From Meiothermus sp. (lineage in GTDB: Bacteria; Deinococcota; Deinococci; Deinococcales; Thermaceae): 64,000 nt of DNA. This document shows, one piece after another, positions 1-8,118 of this stretch. Made by a program: the position numbers and the translations under genes. The notes under the pieces were generated by a model, which saw only the letters and a program-made list of their open reading frames with translations, was not told where the DNA came from and did no database searches. Location of the stretch: assembly GCF_025060375.1 (NCBI RefSeq), contig NZ_JANXCG010000015.1, forward strand, positions 1 through 64,000, written 5' to 3'. Numbering within the stretch: position 1 is the stretch's first letter; every line of letters begins with the position of its first letter.

Positions 1-150
1 CTCGTCGCGCGGGGCGCCCAGGGCCTGAAGAACCTCCCATGGGCCCATCCGCACCGCCCCGGTGCCCAGGGCCAAAACGCCCAGGGTCAGTAGGGCCAGG
101 GCCAGCAGGGGAATCAGGGCGGGTTTGGGAAGGGCGGGGCGGCCTAGCAT
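1..150 (-). CDS. FecCD-family iron ABC transporter permease, N-terminal fragment (runs off window)
   Basis: Manual minus-strand translation from ATG at 150: MLGRPALPKPALIPLLALALLTLGVLALGTGAVRMGPWEVLQALGAPRDE, typical FecCD N-terminus; lies beside an iron SBP. Confidence 0.7.
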   Translation of the reverse strand, partial: MLGRPALPKPALIPLLALALLTLGVLALGTGAVRMGPWEVLQALGAPRDE

Positions 151-195
151 GAGTATTTCAATCAACTTACTCGGGTTTGAAGTCTATCCCTCATG

Positions 196-225
196 AATAA
201 GTCTCGTAGCTTCGAGGTTCTTATC
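196..225. promoter_or_regulatory. Imperfect dyad AATAAGtCTCGtagcttCGAGgttCTTATC, candidate operator upstream of fecCD
   Basis: Seen in sequence: CTCG/CGAG inner arms and ATAAG/CTTAT outer arms in an AT-rich intergenic region. Confidence 0.35.
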
Positions 226-287
226 TTGCATATTCCTAGCGATAAACTAAAGATTATTGCCCGGATTTGCCTCCCCGCTTTCCCGCT

Positions 288-1163
288 TCAGACCTCTTCC
301 CAGCGCACCAGGCTCTCCAGGCTGGGGTATTTGCGCGGGGCCAGGGCCCGCTTGGCGAAGCCCATGTAGAAAAGCCCCAGCAGCCGGTCGGGGGGCTCGG
401 CCCAGCCGAAGTAGGCCGCCAGGTCGGGGTGGGTGGCCACCGGGCCGCTGGCCCAAAGCCCCCCCAGGCCCTGGGCTGCGGCCATCAGGTGCAGGTTCTG
501 CACCGCCATGCTCACCGCAGCCAGCTCCTCCCATTCCGGCATGGGCCGCTCCCGGCGGGGCTGCATCCCGATGGCGATCCAGACCGGGGCTCCAAAGATG
601 AGCTTGCGGTAGCTCTCCAGCCAGCGTGGCTCATAGCCCGGCAGGGCCTTGGGGAACACCTCCTGCACCTTAGCCCATAGCCTTCCCTTGGCCTCGGGGC
701 CGGTAATGACCACAAAGCGGAAGGGGTGGGTGCGCCCGTTGTTGGGGGCGTAGCGGGCCGCATCCAGGCAGCGCTCGATGAGGGCACGGGGTACGGGGTC
801 GGGCCTCAGGGCCTGCACCCCGTAGCTGCGCCGCCCCCGGATGATGGCCTCGAGGGCATCCGCATCAAAACTGGGGTAGGGCCGGTGGGGCAGCCTGGGC
901 TGGCTCATCAGCGCCACCAGCATCTCCCGCAGGTGCAGGGCATCCCTGGCGGGCTCAGCAAAGCGGTGCTCAAAGCGTGCGCTCTGCTCGCCGTCCCAGA
1001 CCAGGGCGGTAAAGCCCTCGGGGCTGAGCTCCGTCATCTCGGCCCCCTCGGCCCACTCCGGGCCGCCCAGGGCCTTGATGGTGGCCAGAAGCTCCTCGGC
1101 GTGGTCGTCGTTGATGTGCTCGAGGTAGGCCGAAAGCCGCTCGGGGGTCAGGTCGGTAGTCAC
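288..1163 (-). CDS. DUF2470 domain fused to nitroreductase-family domain
   Basis: N-term LSAYLEHINDDHAEELLAT...DGEQSARFEHRFAEPA is DUF2470-like; C-term IIRGRRSYG...APNNGRTHPFRFVVI...AVQNLHLMAAAQGLGGLWASG is nitroreductase. Confidence 0.8.
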   Translation of the reverse strand: MTTDLTPERLSAYLEHINDDHAEELLATIKALGGPEWAEGAEMTELSPEGFTALVWDGEQSARFEHRFAEPARDALHLREMLVALMSQPRLPHRPYPSFDADALEAIIRGRRSYGVQALRPDPVPRALIERCLDAARYAPNNGRTHPFRFVVITGPEAKGRLWAKVQEVFPKALPGYEPRWLESYRKLIFGAPVWIAIGMQPRRERPMPEWEELAAVSMAVQNLHLMAAAQGLGGLWASGPVATHPDLAAYFGWAEPPDRLLGLFYMGFAKRALAPRKYPSLESLVRWEEV

Positions 1164-2107
1164 TTCACCTTCTCCAGAATCAACCGGGTCAGCTCGCTCA
1201 CGTTGCGCAGGCTCACCAGCGGGCCGCTGTAGGGGCTGAAGGGCTCGGGAGTGTAGAGGATGGCCTGATCCTTGAGCTTCTGCCCTACCGGGCTACTGAA
1301 GAAGGCCTTGGAGCCGTCGTACTGGCCGCCGGGCGGGAAGACCACCACCAGGGTCTCCTTGTCCAGGCTGATCAGGGCCTCGTCGCTGATCTGGGCCCCC
1401 ACATTCAGGGTGACGTCTTTAGGGGTGTAGCCGTCCTTGAAGCCCATGGCCCTGAGGTCGGGGATCAGCCGCACGTTGGTGTAGACCCAGTTGGCCCCTC
1501 CGGCGAAGGGGGCTACCACAATCACCTTGGGGTACTTTTGGAAGACCCCCGCATTCCTCAGGCGGGCCTGGGCGGCCTGATAAGCCCCCCGCACCTGGCC
1601 GATGATGCGCTCGGCCTCGGTGCTCTTGCCGAAGATGCGCCCCAGGTCGCGCAGACCCCGCTCCCAGAAGCCCTTGCCGCCTTCCTCATAGCCCAAGGTG
1701 GGGGCGATCTGGCTCAGCTTGTCGTAGTGTTTGTTGCCCTTCCAGGTGAGCCGCACGATCAGGTCGGGCTTTAGGGTCAGCAGGGTTTCCAGATTGGGCT
1801 CCATCCAGGTGCCGATGTAGGTAGGATTGTTGAGCTTAGCCCGGGCTAGAAAGCCTTTCTGCAATACCTCAGGCTTGATATGGCCTCCGCTGATATCGGC
1901 AGGGGTCAGGTAGGCGCTGGCCAGCCCCACGATGCGGTCACCTACCCCCAAAGCAGCCAACCAGCCCAGGGCCTCTTCGTCCATCACCACCACCCGCTTG
2001 GGGTTGAGGGGCACGCGGCTGGTGCCCTCATCGTGCTCGATGGTAAGGGTCTGGGCCAGGGCAAAGCCTGAGAGGACGATTGCGACAAGAAGGTTCTTAA
2101 GGTTCAT
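1160..2107 (-). CDS. Iron-siderophore ABC transporter substrate-binding protein (FecB/FepB-like)
   Basis: Signal peptide, VPLNPKRVVVMDEEALGWLAALGVGDRIVGLA...PNLETLLTLKPDLIV. Confidence 0.85.
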   Translation of the reverse strand: MNLKNLLVAIVLSGFALAQTLTIEHDEGTSRVPLNPKRVVVMDEEALGWLAALGVGDRIVGLASAYLTPADISGGHIKPEVLQKGFLARAKLNNPTYIGTWMEPNLETLLTLKPDLIVRLTWKGNKHYDKLSQIAPTLGYEEGGKGFWERGLRDLGRIFGKSTEAERIIGQVRGAYQAAQARLRNAGVFQKYPKVIVVAPFAGGANWVYTNVRLIPDLRAMGFKDGYTPKDVTLNVGAQISDEALISLDKETLVVVFPPGGQYDGSKAFFSSPVGQKLKDQAILYTPEPFSPYSGPLVSLRNVSELTRLILEKVK

Positions 2108-2586
2108 TTCTCTTCTCCTTTGCTCAAAAGGCTCTCAGCCAAAAACGGGTTGAGGCCGCTTTCCAACAGGGCTACCAGGCGGCCAAACTGGCTTTCTTCC
2201 TCGATCTGCTCCTCTAAGTACCACTGCAAGAACTGGTAGGTGGTGTGGTCTTTTTCCTCCAGGGCGGCCTGGGCCATGGCCTGGAAGTCGCGGGTGACCT
2301 TCTGCTCGTAGGCCAGGGCGGTCTGGGTGGCCTCGAGCAGGCTGGCGTACTCGCTTTTCACCTCCGGCAGGGCAGCGAGCTTGACCGGGGCGCCCACCTC
2401 AACCAGGAAGCGAAAAATCTTCAGGGCGTGTTCGCGTTCTTCCTCGGACTGGCGCTCAAAAAAGGCCTGCCAGCCCTCCAGGTTCTGTGACCCAGCGTAG
2501 GCCGCCATCCCCAGGTACTGCTGGCTGGCGGTGAGCTCGCGGGTGAGCTGCTCGTTGAGCATCTGCTGTAGGGTTTGGCTAATCAT
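2104..2586 (-). CDS. Ferritin
   Basis: 160 aa; LNEQLTRELTASQQYLGMAAYAGSQNLEGWQAFFERQSEEEREHALKI...LQWYLEEQIEEESQF. Confidence 0.92.
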   Translation of the reverse strand: MISQTLQQMLNEQLTRELTASQQYLGMAAYAGSQNLEGWQAFFERQSEEEREHALKIFRFLVEVGAPVKLAALPEVKSEYASLLEATQTALAYEQKVTRDFQAMAQAALEEKDHTTYQFLQWYLEEQIEEESQFGRLVALLESGLNPFLAESLLSKGEEK

Positions 2587-2598
2587 GGGAAACCTCCT

Positions 2599-4818
2599 TT
2601 AGGTATGGCGAAGGTTGTTGGGCAGTGCCCGGCGCTTGAGTCCTTCGGCCAGGAAGTAGCTGCCCAGCACCGCAACCACAGCGAGCACTTGCAAGCCCAG
2701 GCCCTCCCAGGTGGGGTAAAGCCCGAGCCACATCCCCGCCCAGTAAGGAAGGGCCAGCCCCCCGATGGGGTGCACGGGCAGCCAGCCCACCACCTGCCAG
2801 ACGTGCGCGGTGGTGCCCACCATGGTGAAAAGCACCAGCAAGAGCAGCACACCGGTGGCGATGAGCATTCGCTTGTAGGGCAGCTTGGCCTGCAAAGCAA
2901 AGACCCCGAGGCCCACCCCCACGGTGGCCAGCAGGCCCAGCCCGATGCCCAGGAGCACCGGGGCCAGGCTGGACTGGAGCACCAAGGACTGCAAGAAGAG
3001 CACCGTCTCGAAGCCCTCGCGGTAGACGCTCACAAAGCCCAGGCTGAGGAGCCCCAGATACTGCCCGGTCTCGGCCCGCAGGAGGCGCTGTTTTTGCTGG
3101 TGGAAGCCGGCCAGGTGATCCGTCCAGTAGACCTGGTGGAAGAACCAGTTCATGATCAAGAGCAGCACCGCAATGGCCAGCAAGGAGACCACCGCCTCGA
3201 GCCGCTCGCCGTAGCGGGCGAACTGGGTCAAAAGCCCCCGCATGGCAAACCAGGTCAGCACCGTCACCCCAAAAGCCAGCAAGGCCCCCTGCCACAGCGG
3301 GCGGCGGAAGCGGCGCACCTCGGGGCGCTTCAAGCTCCCCAAAAGGGCGGCCAGGATCAGCACCGCCTCGAGCCCCTCGCGGAAGACGATGACCGCGGCG
3401 TTGGCCAGGGTGGCGGCGGGGGCGCTTTGGGTCGAGAGGAAGCCGCTGGCCTCGTGCAGCTTGGCCTCCAGCCGCCGCCGGGTCTCGCGCACCTCGCTGG
3501 GCGGGGCCTTCTGCCGGATTAGGCGGGCCAGGCCATCCGGCCCATTCCAGAACAGGTCCTCAATCTCCAGGGCCAGGGCCGGGGCGAAGACCCTGAGCCG
3601 GGCCTCGGGCCCCGACTCCAAGAGGGCGTAGGCGTCCATGCGCGCGGTCTCGGCCAGGTCGTAGCGGCCCTGGGCCACCGCGTTTTCCAGGGCCTTGAGC
3701 TGCTGACGGATCACCTCCAGGTCACCCGCGGGGTCGGCCCGGCGCCACTCGGCGGGCAGAAGGGCCTCGAGCTCTTGACGCAGGGCCCTCACCCCTTCCT
3801 CCAGGGCCTGGGCGCTGGGGGGGTTGTCCCCCTGGCGGGCGGCTTGCAGCCCCTGCTCGAGCCCTTTGAAGCCCTGACGAACCCCCTCCACCTTGGCCGC
3901 CGGGAACATCGGCTCTAAAGCGCTCCAGGCCGCACGGGCGCTTTCCAAAAAGGCCGTGGCCTCCTCAATCTCCAAGGACTTGGTGACCCGCACCGCCCCC
4001 GCCGGGCCCACCACCCCCCGGCCGTACTCCACGGCTACCAGGTCCAAAAAGCGCAGGGTCTGGTTGGCCCGCCGGGCCCGCTCGCGGGGGGAGAGGGGGG
4101 CCGCCTGGAAGCCGGAGAGGGCCTCCCGGATGGCCCCAAGCGGGCCCGACGCCAGGGCCTGGCGGGCCTCGGCCAGCCTGGCCGCCCCCCGGGCTTCCCG
4201 GTAGGCCGGGGCCAGAATCTCAAAGTAGCCCTGGGCCAGGGCCCGCTGCTCGGCGGCCCGGACGGGCTGGCCCTGGGACTGGGCCTCCTCGAGGTCGCGC
4301 AACGCGGCCTCCAGCCGGGCCTGGTAGGCCCCCAGCAGGTCGGCCCGCACCGCCAGGAGGGCCTCCTCGGGCTTTAGGCGGCCCTGGCGCAGCTCCTCCA
4401 GGGCCAAGGTGGCCTCGGCCTCGGGTGCGGCGTAGCGGGTGGCAGGCCGGTACTCGCGCAACAGGGCCCAGCCCCGGGCCGCCGCGAGGTCCCCGGAGCG
4501 CACCGCCTCCTCCAGCCTTAGGTAGCCCTGGCGCAGGAGGTCGGTCCACAGGCGGGCCCGTGCCCTCGCAAAAGCCGCCTCGTCCCGCGCGCCGAGGGCC
4601 TCCTCGAGGGGCTTCAGGTCTACGGTTAGCCCGGCTTTGGCCAAAGCCGCCGCCTCCGCCTGGGCGGCTTGGAGCAGCCCAGCCGCCGCCTGAGGGTCGA
4701 AGGCCAGCTCGAGCTGGGCCTCCACCAGCCTGGCCCTAAGCCCCTCGGCCCGCTCGGCAGGGGTGGGCTGGGCCAGCACCAGCCCAAGCCCCAATAAAAG
4801 CCCCACCCAGCGCCTCAT
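2599..4818 (-). CDS. FTR1-family iron permease with long N-terminal extracytoplasmic domain
   Basis: 739 aa; two REGxE motifs (FREGLEAVLILAALL, YREGFETVLFLQSL) in the membrane domain; signal peptide. Confidence 0.88.
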   Translation of the reverse strand: MRRWVGLLLGLGLVLAQPTPAERAEGLRARLVEAQLELAFDPQAAAGLLQAAQAEAAALAKAGLTVDLKPLEEALGARDEAAFARARARLWTDLLRQGYLRLEEAVRSGDLAAARGWALLREYRPATRYAAPEAEATLALEELRQGRLKPEEALLAVRADLLGAYQARLEAALRDLEEAQSQGQPVRAAEQRALAQGYFEILAPAYREARGAARLAEARQALASGPLGAIREALSGFQAAPLSPRERARRANQTLRFLDLVAVEYGRGVVGPAGAVRVTKSLEIEEATAFLESARAAWSALEPMFPAAKVEGVRQGFKGLEQGLQAARQGDNPPSAQALEEGVRALRQELEALLPAEWRRADPAGDLEVIRQQLKALENAVAQGRYDLAETARMDAYALLESGPEARLRVFAPALALEIEDLFWNGPDGLARLIRQKAPPSEVRETRRRLEAKLHEASGFLSTQSAPAATLANAAVIVFREGLEAVLILAALLGSLKRPEVRRFRRPLWQGALLAFGVTVLTWFAMRGLLTQFARYGERLEAVVSLLAIAVLLLIMNWFFHQVYWTDHLAGFHQQKQRLLRAETGQYLGLLSLGFVSVYREGFETVLFLQSLVLQSSLAPVLLGIGLGLLATVGVGLGVFALQAKLPYKRMLIATGVLLLLVLFTMVGTTAHVWQVVGWLPVHPIGGLALPYWAGMWLGLYPTWEGLGLQVLAVVAVLGSYFLAEGLKRRALPNNLRHT

Positions 4819-5837
4819 TGGCCCACCTTAAGGCCCAGCAGGGCCGCAGCCTGGGCCAGCTTGCCGGTGACGGCGGTGGCCCGGTTGTCGGTCTCCTTGT
4901 AGATGAGCTCGGCCTGCTCCAGGCTGAAGCGGCGCACCTTTTCCTGGGCCACCAGCCGCTCGGCGTAGGCCTTGAGGCCCGAGAGCCCCTCGGTGATCTG
5001 GCGATCCAGGGCGGGGTTTTTGGCCCGAACCAGGCTCGAGACCCCCGCATAGAGCGCCTGCCAGGAGCGGATGTTGTTCACCAGGTCGTCCAGCGAGGAG
5101 ATCACGTTGAAGTCGCGGCGGGTGGCCTTCTCGCCCAGCACGAAGCGGGAGGTCTTCCACCGGGCCACGAAGACCGAAGCGGCGGTGGGCACGTTGGCCA
5201 CCAGCGCCCCAAAAACGTCGCTGGGGGTCGGCTTCCACCCCCGGGCCGCCGCCAAAAGCCCCCCGGTCAGCTCGTCGAGCTTGGCCGCCCCCGCCTTGAG
5301 CACATGGGCGTCGGGCAGGTAGTCGCCAAAGCCCAGCTTGCCGTCGCCATCCACGTCAAAGCGCACCCCGCTGCTAAAGGCCCGCTCGGTACCCCAGAGG
5401 GTGCCCTCCAGCACCCCAAAGGCGTTGCCGGGGCGCCTGAGCACCCGGCCATCCTCCAGCTTGAGGTCGAAGGTGACCACCGCGTCGCCCCCCTCGGCGG
5501 CGGAGGCCCCGGCGTCCAGGTTCAGGTCGAAGTCGGCGAGCGACTCCACCCCCGCCACAATCCCCTCCACGCTCTCGTAGATGGGGCTGGCCTTCACCCA
5601 GGCCGCCCTGGCCGCTTGCAGGCTCTGGCGCAGCGGACCGGGCTGGGTCTGGGCCAGCCGTCGGTAGTCGAAGCCGGCCTTCTGGGCCAGGGCAAAGTAG
5701 TCCTGGCTGGCCTTGACCAAGGCTGCGGTAGCGGCTTTTTGCTGCTCCACCCGCTCAATCAGGTAGCCCTTGACCGCTTCGATTCCCTGGGCCTGGGCCA
5801 GGCCCAGCAGGACAAGGAGCACCACCCACCGGCCCAT
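4815..5837 (-). CDS. Imelysin family protein (EfeO/peptidase M75-like)
   Basis: Signal peptide; IYESVEGIVAGVESLADFDLNLDAG, GNAFGVLEGTLWGTERAF; adjacent to FTR1. Confidence 0.75.
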   Translation of the reverse strand: MGRWVVLLVLLGLAQAQGIEAVKGYLIERVEQQKAATAALVKASQDYFALAQKAGFDYRRLAQTQPGPLRQSLQAARAAWVKASPIYESVEGIVAGVESLADFDLNLDAGASAAEGGDAVVTFDLKLEDGRVLRRPGNAFGVLEGTLWGTERAFSSGVRFDVDGDGKLGFGDYLPDAHVLKAGAAKLDELTGGLLAAARGWKPTPSDVFGALVANVPTAASVFVARWKTSRFVLGEKATRRDFNVISSLDDLVNNIRSWQALYAGVSSLVRAKNPALDRQITEGLSGLKAYAERLVAQEKVRRFSLEQAELIYKETDNRATAVTGKLAQAAALLGLKVGQ

Positions 5838-5840
5838 TCC

Positions 5841-6500
5841 TCACCGCTCCTCAACCAGCACAAAGGCCAGCCCGAAGTTCTCAGCCCGGTGGCTGTACTG
5901 CCCCGAGAGGAAGAGGGTGTAGCTTTTTCCGCTCTCGAGGCGCAGCGAAGGCAGGGGAATGCCTCGGGTGGTATCCCCTGTTGCGAAAAGCACCAGGGAT
6001 AAGCCACCCGCCCCTAGCCCCTGGTAAGCCCCAGCCTGGCCGAAGGAGAGGTTCTGGGCCACCAGGCTGCCCGAGCCTCCACCCACCCGCACATCCACCG
6101 CAGGGAATCCCGGCACGGCGTGCACCAACCTAAGGCTGGCCTGGCCGCCGGCAGGGCTGGCGGCAGCATCCTCCAGCAGGATGCCCCTAAGCTGGGCCAG
6201 CAATCCGGTAGCGGCCAGGGTGTAGCGCTTGCCCGCCTCAATCCGCAGCCGGGCCTCCATAACGCGGGGCTCGGTTTTTCCCGTCGGCACCAGCCAGACC
6301 GTGACCTCTCCGGCGGGCAGGCTCTGGTAGTCCGAAACCGCTTTGAAGGCCAGCTTGCTCAGAACCTCGAGCCTGCTGCCATTTACCCACACATCCACCT
6401 CGGGGGCGTCGGGGGAAAGGTGGGCCACCCGAAGTCCTGCGTTTTGTCCCAGGGCTAAGCCAGCCAGAAGCGTAAGGAAAAACCCAAAAATCTTCTTCAC
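5841..6500 (-). CDS. DUF4397 domain-containing secreted protein
   Basis: Signal peptide; LRVAHLSPDAPEVDVWVNGSRL...YQSLPAGEVTVWLVPTG, repeated LRLVHAVPGFPAVDVRV. Confidence 0.85.
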   Translation of the reverse strand: MKKIFGFFLTLLAGLALGQNAGLRVAHLSPDAPEVDVWVNGSRLEVLSKLAFKAVSDYQSLPAGEVTVWLVPTGKTEPRVMEARLRIEAGKRYTLAATGLLAQLRGILLEDAAASPAGGQASLRLVHAVPGFPAVDVRVGGGSGSLVAQNLSFGQAGAYQGLGAGGLSLVLFATGDTTRGIPLPSLRLESGKSYTLFLSGQYSHRAENFGLAFVLVEER

Positions 6501-7048
6501 GCCAAACCTCCTTCTAACCTCGCAAGCTGTGGCAGGGCCATTTCTTCCAAAAGCTGTTTCACCCAGGCCTGGATGCGCGGGGTGGAAAGTTCAGGCTGGT
6601 TGTCGTAGTCCAGCGCAAGCCCTACAAACTGGCCGTTCTCCACGGCCAGGCTTTGCGAGTGAAAGTAGCCGTCGGTGGAAGTGAAGCCCACCAGTTCGCC
6701 ACCGGCCTCGCGCACTGCTTGCGCCAAAATGGCCAGGGCATCCTGAAAGCTGTCGGGGTAGCTCGACTGATCGCCTACCCCAAAAAGGGCCACCCTTTTC
6801 CCCTTTAGCGAGACCTTGCCCAATTCCTCCAGGCAGCGAGCCCAGTCGTCCTGTAGCTCACCGATGTTCCAGGTCGAGACCCCCAGCAGCAGCGCATCAC
6901 ACTCCCCCAACCGCTGTAGTCCTCGGTCAGCCACGTCGTGCAGCCAGATTTCGCCCGCAATATGCTTTCTCATCTCTTCGGCAATCTCGAAAGCTGCGTC
7001 GCGCGTATTGCCGTAAGTGGAGCCAAAGAAAATTCCCAGCCTGAACAC
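6497..7048 (-). CDS. Flavodoxin
   Basis: MFRLGIFFGSTYGNTRDAAFEIAEEM...LLLGVSTWNIGELQDDW...VALFGVGDQSSYPDSFQDAL; GTG start at 7048 preferred over the ORF-track start 7081. Confidence 0.88.
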   Translation of the reverse strand: MFRLGIFFGSTYGNTRDAAFEIAEEMRKHIAGEIWLHDVADRGLQRLGECDALLLGVSTWNIGELQDDWARCLEELGKVSLKGKRVALFGVGDQSSYPDSFQDALAILAQAVREAGGELVGFTSTDGYFHSQSLAVENGQFVGLALDYDNQPELSTPRIQAWVKQLLEEMALPQLARLEGGLA

Positions 7049-7050
7049 CC

Positions 7051-7182
7051 TTAGTCCACCCCCTCCCAGTCCCAATCCCAACCCAGCCCCAAGCAGGTGG
7101 CCTCTTCAATCGCCAGAGCCCACCAACCCCGCTCGCCCACCACAAAATCCGACCAGAACCAGTAGAACAGACTCCGCCACAT
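7051..7182 (-). CDS. Trp-rich 43-aa micro-ORF, hypothetical
   Basis: Manual translation: MWRSLFYWFWSDFVVGERGWWALAIEEATCLGLGWDWDWEGVD; ATG 8 bp after the upstream stop, stop 2 bp before the flavodoxin GTG; GAGG upstream of ATG. Confidence 0.5.
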   Translation of the reverse strand: MWRSLFYWFWSDFVVGERGWWALAIEEATCLGLGWDWDWEGVD

Positions 7183-7190
7183 ACCCCGCC

Positions 7191-7541
7191 TCAGTTGAGG
7201 AACCTGAAAACCTCTGGACTCTTTTTCTCCAATCCCCCCTGTTGCAGTTCGGCCAGGGCGGCCTGAATCATGGTGTGGAGTCCATGCCGCTCCTCAAAGC
7301 TCATCCGCAGGGCCACACTACCCACCCAGAGCACAAAGGGTATTTCCGGTTCCTCTTCCTCCCTCCGCACCGCCTGGGCAACCACCTCCGCCAGCCATCC
7401 GAAGTCCTTCAGGCTCAGGTGGAGGGTAGCCACATCCCAGGAAAGGTGCACAATGCCCCCGTTGCAAGGGCAGCTGTCGATGTAACGAAACTCGCTCAGG
7501 GTGGCCAGTCTGCGCAGGTGCGGGCAGCTCATGGGTTCCAC
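7191..7541 (-). CDS. Hypothetical 116-aa protein with CPCNGG motif
   Basis: ORF tiled between nitroreductase and micro-ORF; MEPMSCPHLRRL...YIDSCPCNGGIVHLSW. Confidence 0.65.
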   Translation of the reverse strand: MEPMSCPHLRRLATLSEFRYIDSCPCNGGIVHLSWDVATLHLSLKDFGWLAEVVAQAVRREEEEPEIPFVLWVGSVALRMSFEERHGLHTMIQAALAELQQGGLEKKSPEVFRFLN

Positions 7542-8104
7542 ACCACCTTCCTTCGCCAGTCGCTGCGCACGCCTTGGGGGAGCGGTTCAGCCGGGTAGCC
7601 CAGGTACAAAAACCCCAGAAGCCGAGCCGGTGGGGTTAGGCCACAGACCCGCGCGGTGTGCTCGTGCACCACCGGCCTCCCCGAGGTCCAGAAGCCCGCC
7701 AGGCCCAAAGCGGTGGCGGCCAGCCAGGCGTTCTGAACCGCACAGGCCACCGCCGCCACCTCCTCCCACTCGGGAAAGCGGCCGCTGGGCTCCAGCCCCA
7801 GACCAATCCAGACCGGGGCCTGCCAGACCCGCTCGAGCTGGGCCTTGTAGCGCTCAGGGCGAAAGTCCGGGCCGCTGAAGGAGCGGGCGTAGCTCTCGGC
7901 AAAGGCCTCGCCCAATCGGCGCCGGGCCTCCCCCTCAAAAACCACCCAGCGCCAGGGCTCGGTGCGCCCGTGCGAGGGGGCCCAGTGGGCCGCCTCCAGG
8001 ATCTGCTCGAGCTTCTCCCGCTCCACCGGCCTGTCCAGGTAGCCCACCGCCAGCGAGCGGCGGGCCCGAATGACCTCAAAAACAGAAGGAAGGGTCGCTT
8101 GCAT
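7529..8104 (-). CDS. Nitroreductase family protein
   Basis: VIRARRSLAVGYLDRPV...APSHGRTEPWRWVVFEG...CAVQNAWLAATALGLAGFWTSG. Confidence 0.85.
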   Translation of the reverse strand: MQATLPSVFEVIRARRSLAVGYLDRPVEREKLEQILEAAHWAPSHGRTEPWRWVVFEGEARRRLGEAFAESYARSFSGPDFRPERYKAQLERVWQAPVWIGLGLEPSGRFPEWEEVAAVACAVQNAWLAATALGLAGFWTSGRPVVHEHTARVCGLTPPARLLGFLYLGYPAEPLPQGVRSDWRRKVVWNP

Positions 8105-8118
8105 GGCAAAACCTCTTA

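Noticed and set aside
2575-3522. 315-aa plus-strand ORF
   Set aside because: Antisense shadow of the FTR1 gene, compositionally biased (H, Q, G, P) and no recognisable domain.
4818-6002. 394-aa plus-strand ORF
   Set aside because: Antisense to imelysin and DUF4397 genes; low-complexity Pro/Gly/His/Gln-rich shadow ORF typical of high-GC DNA.
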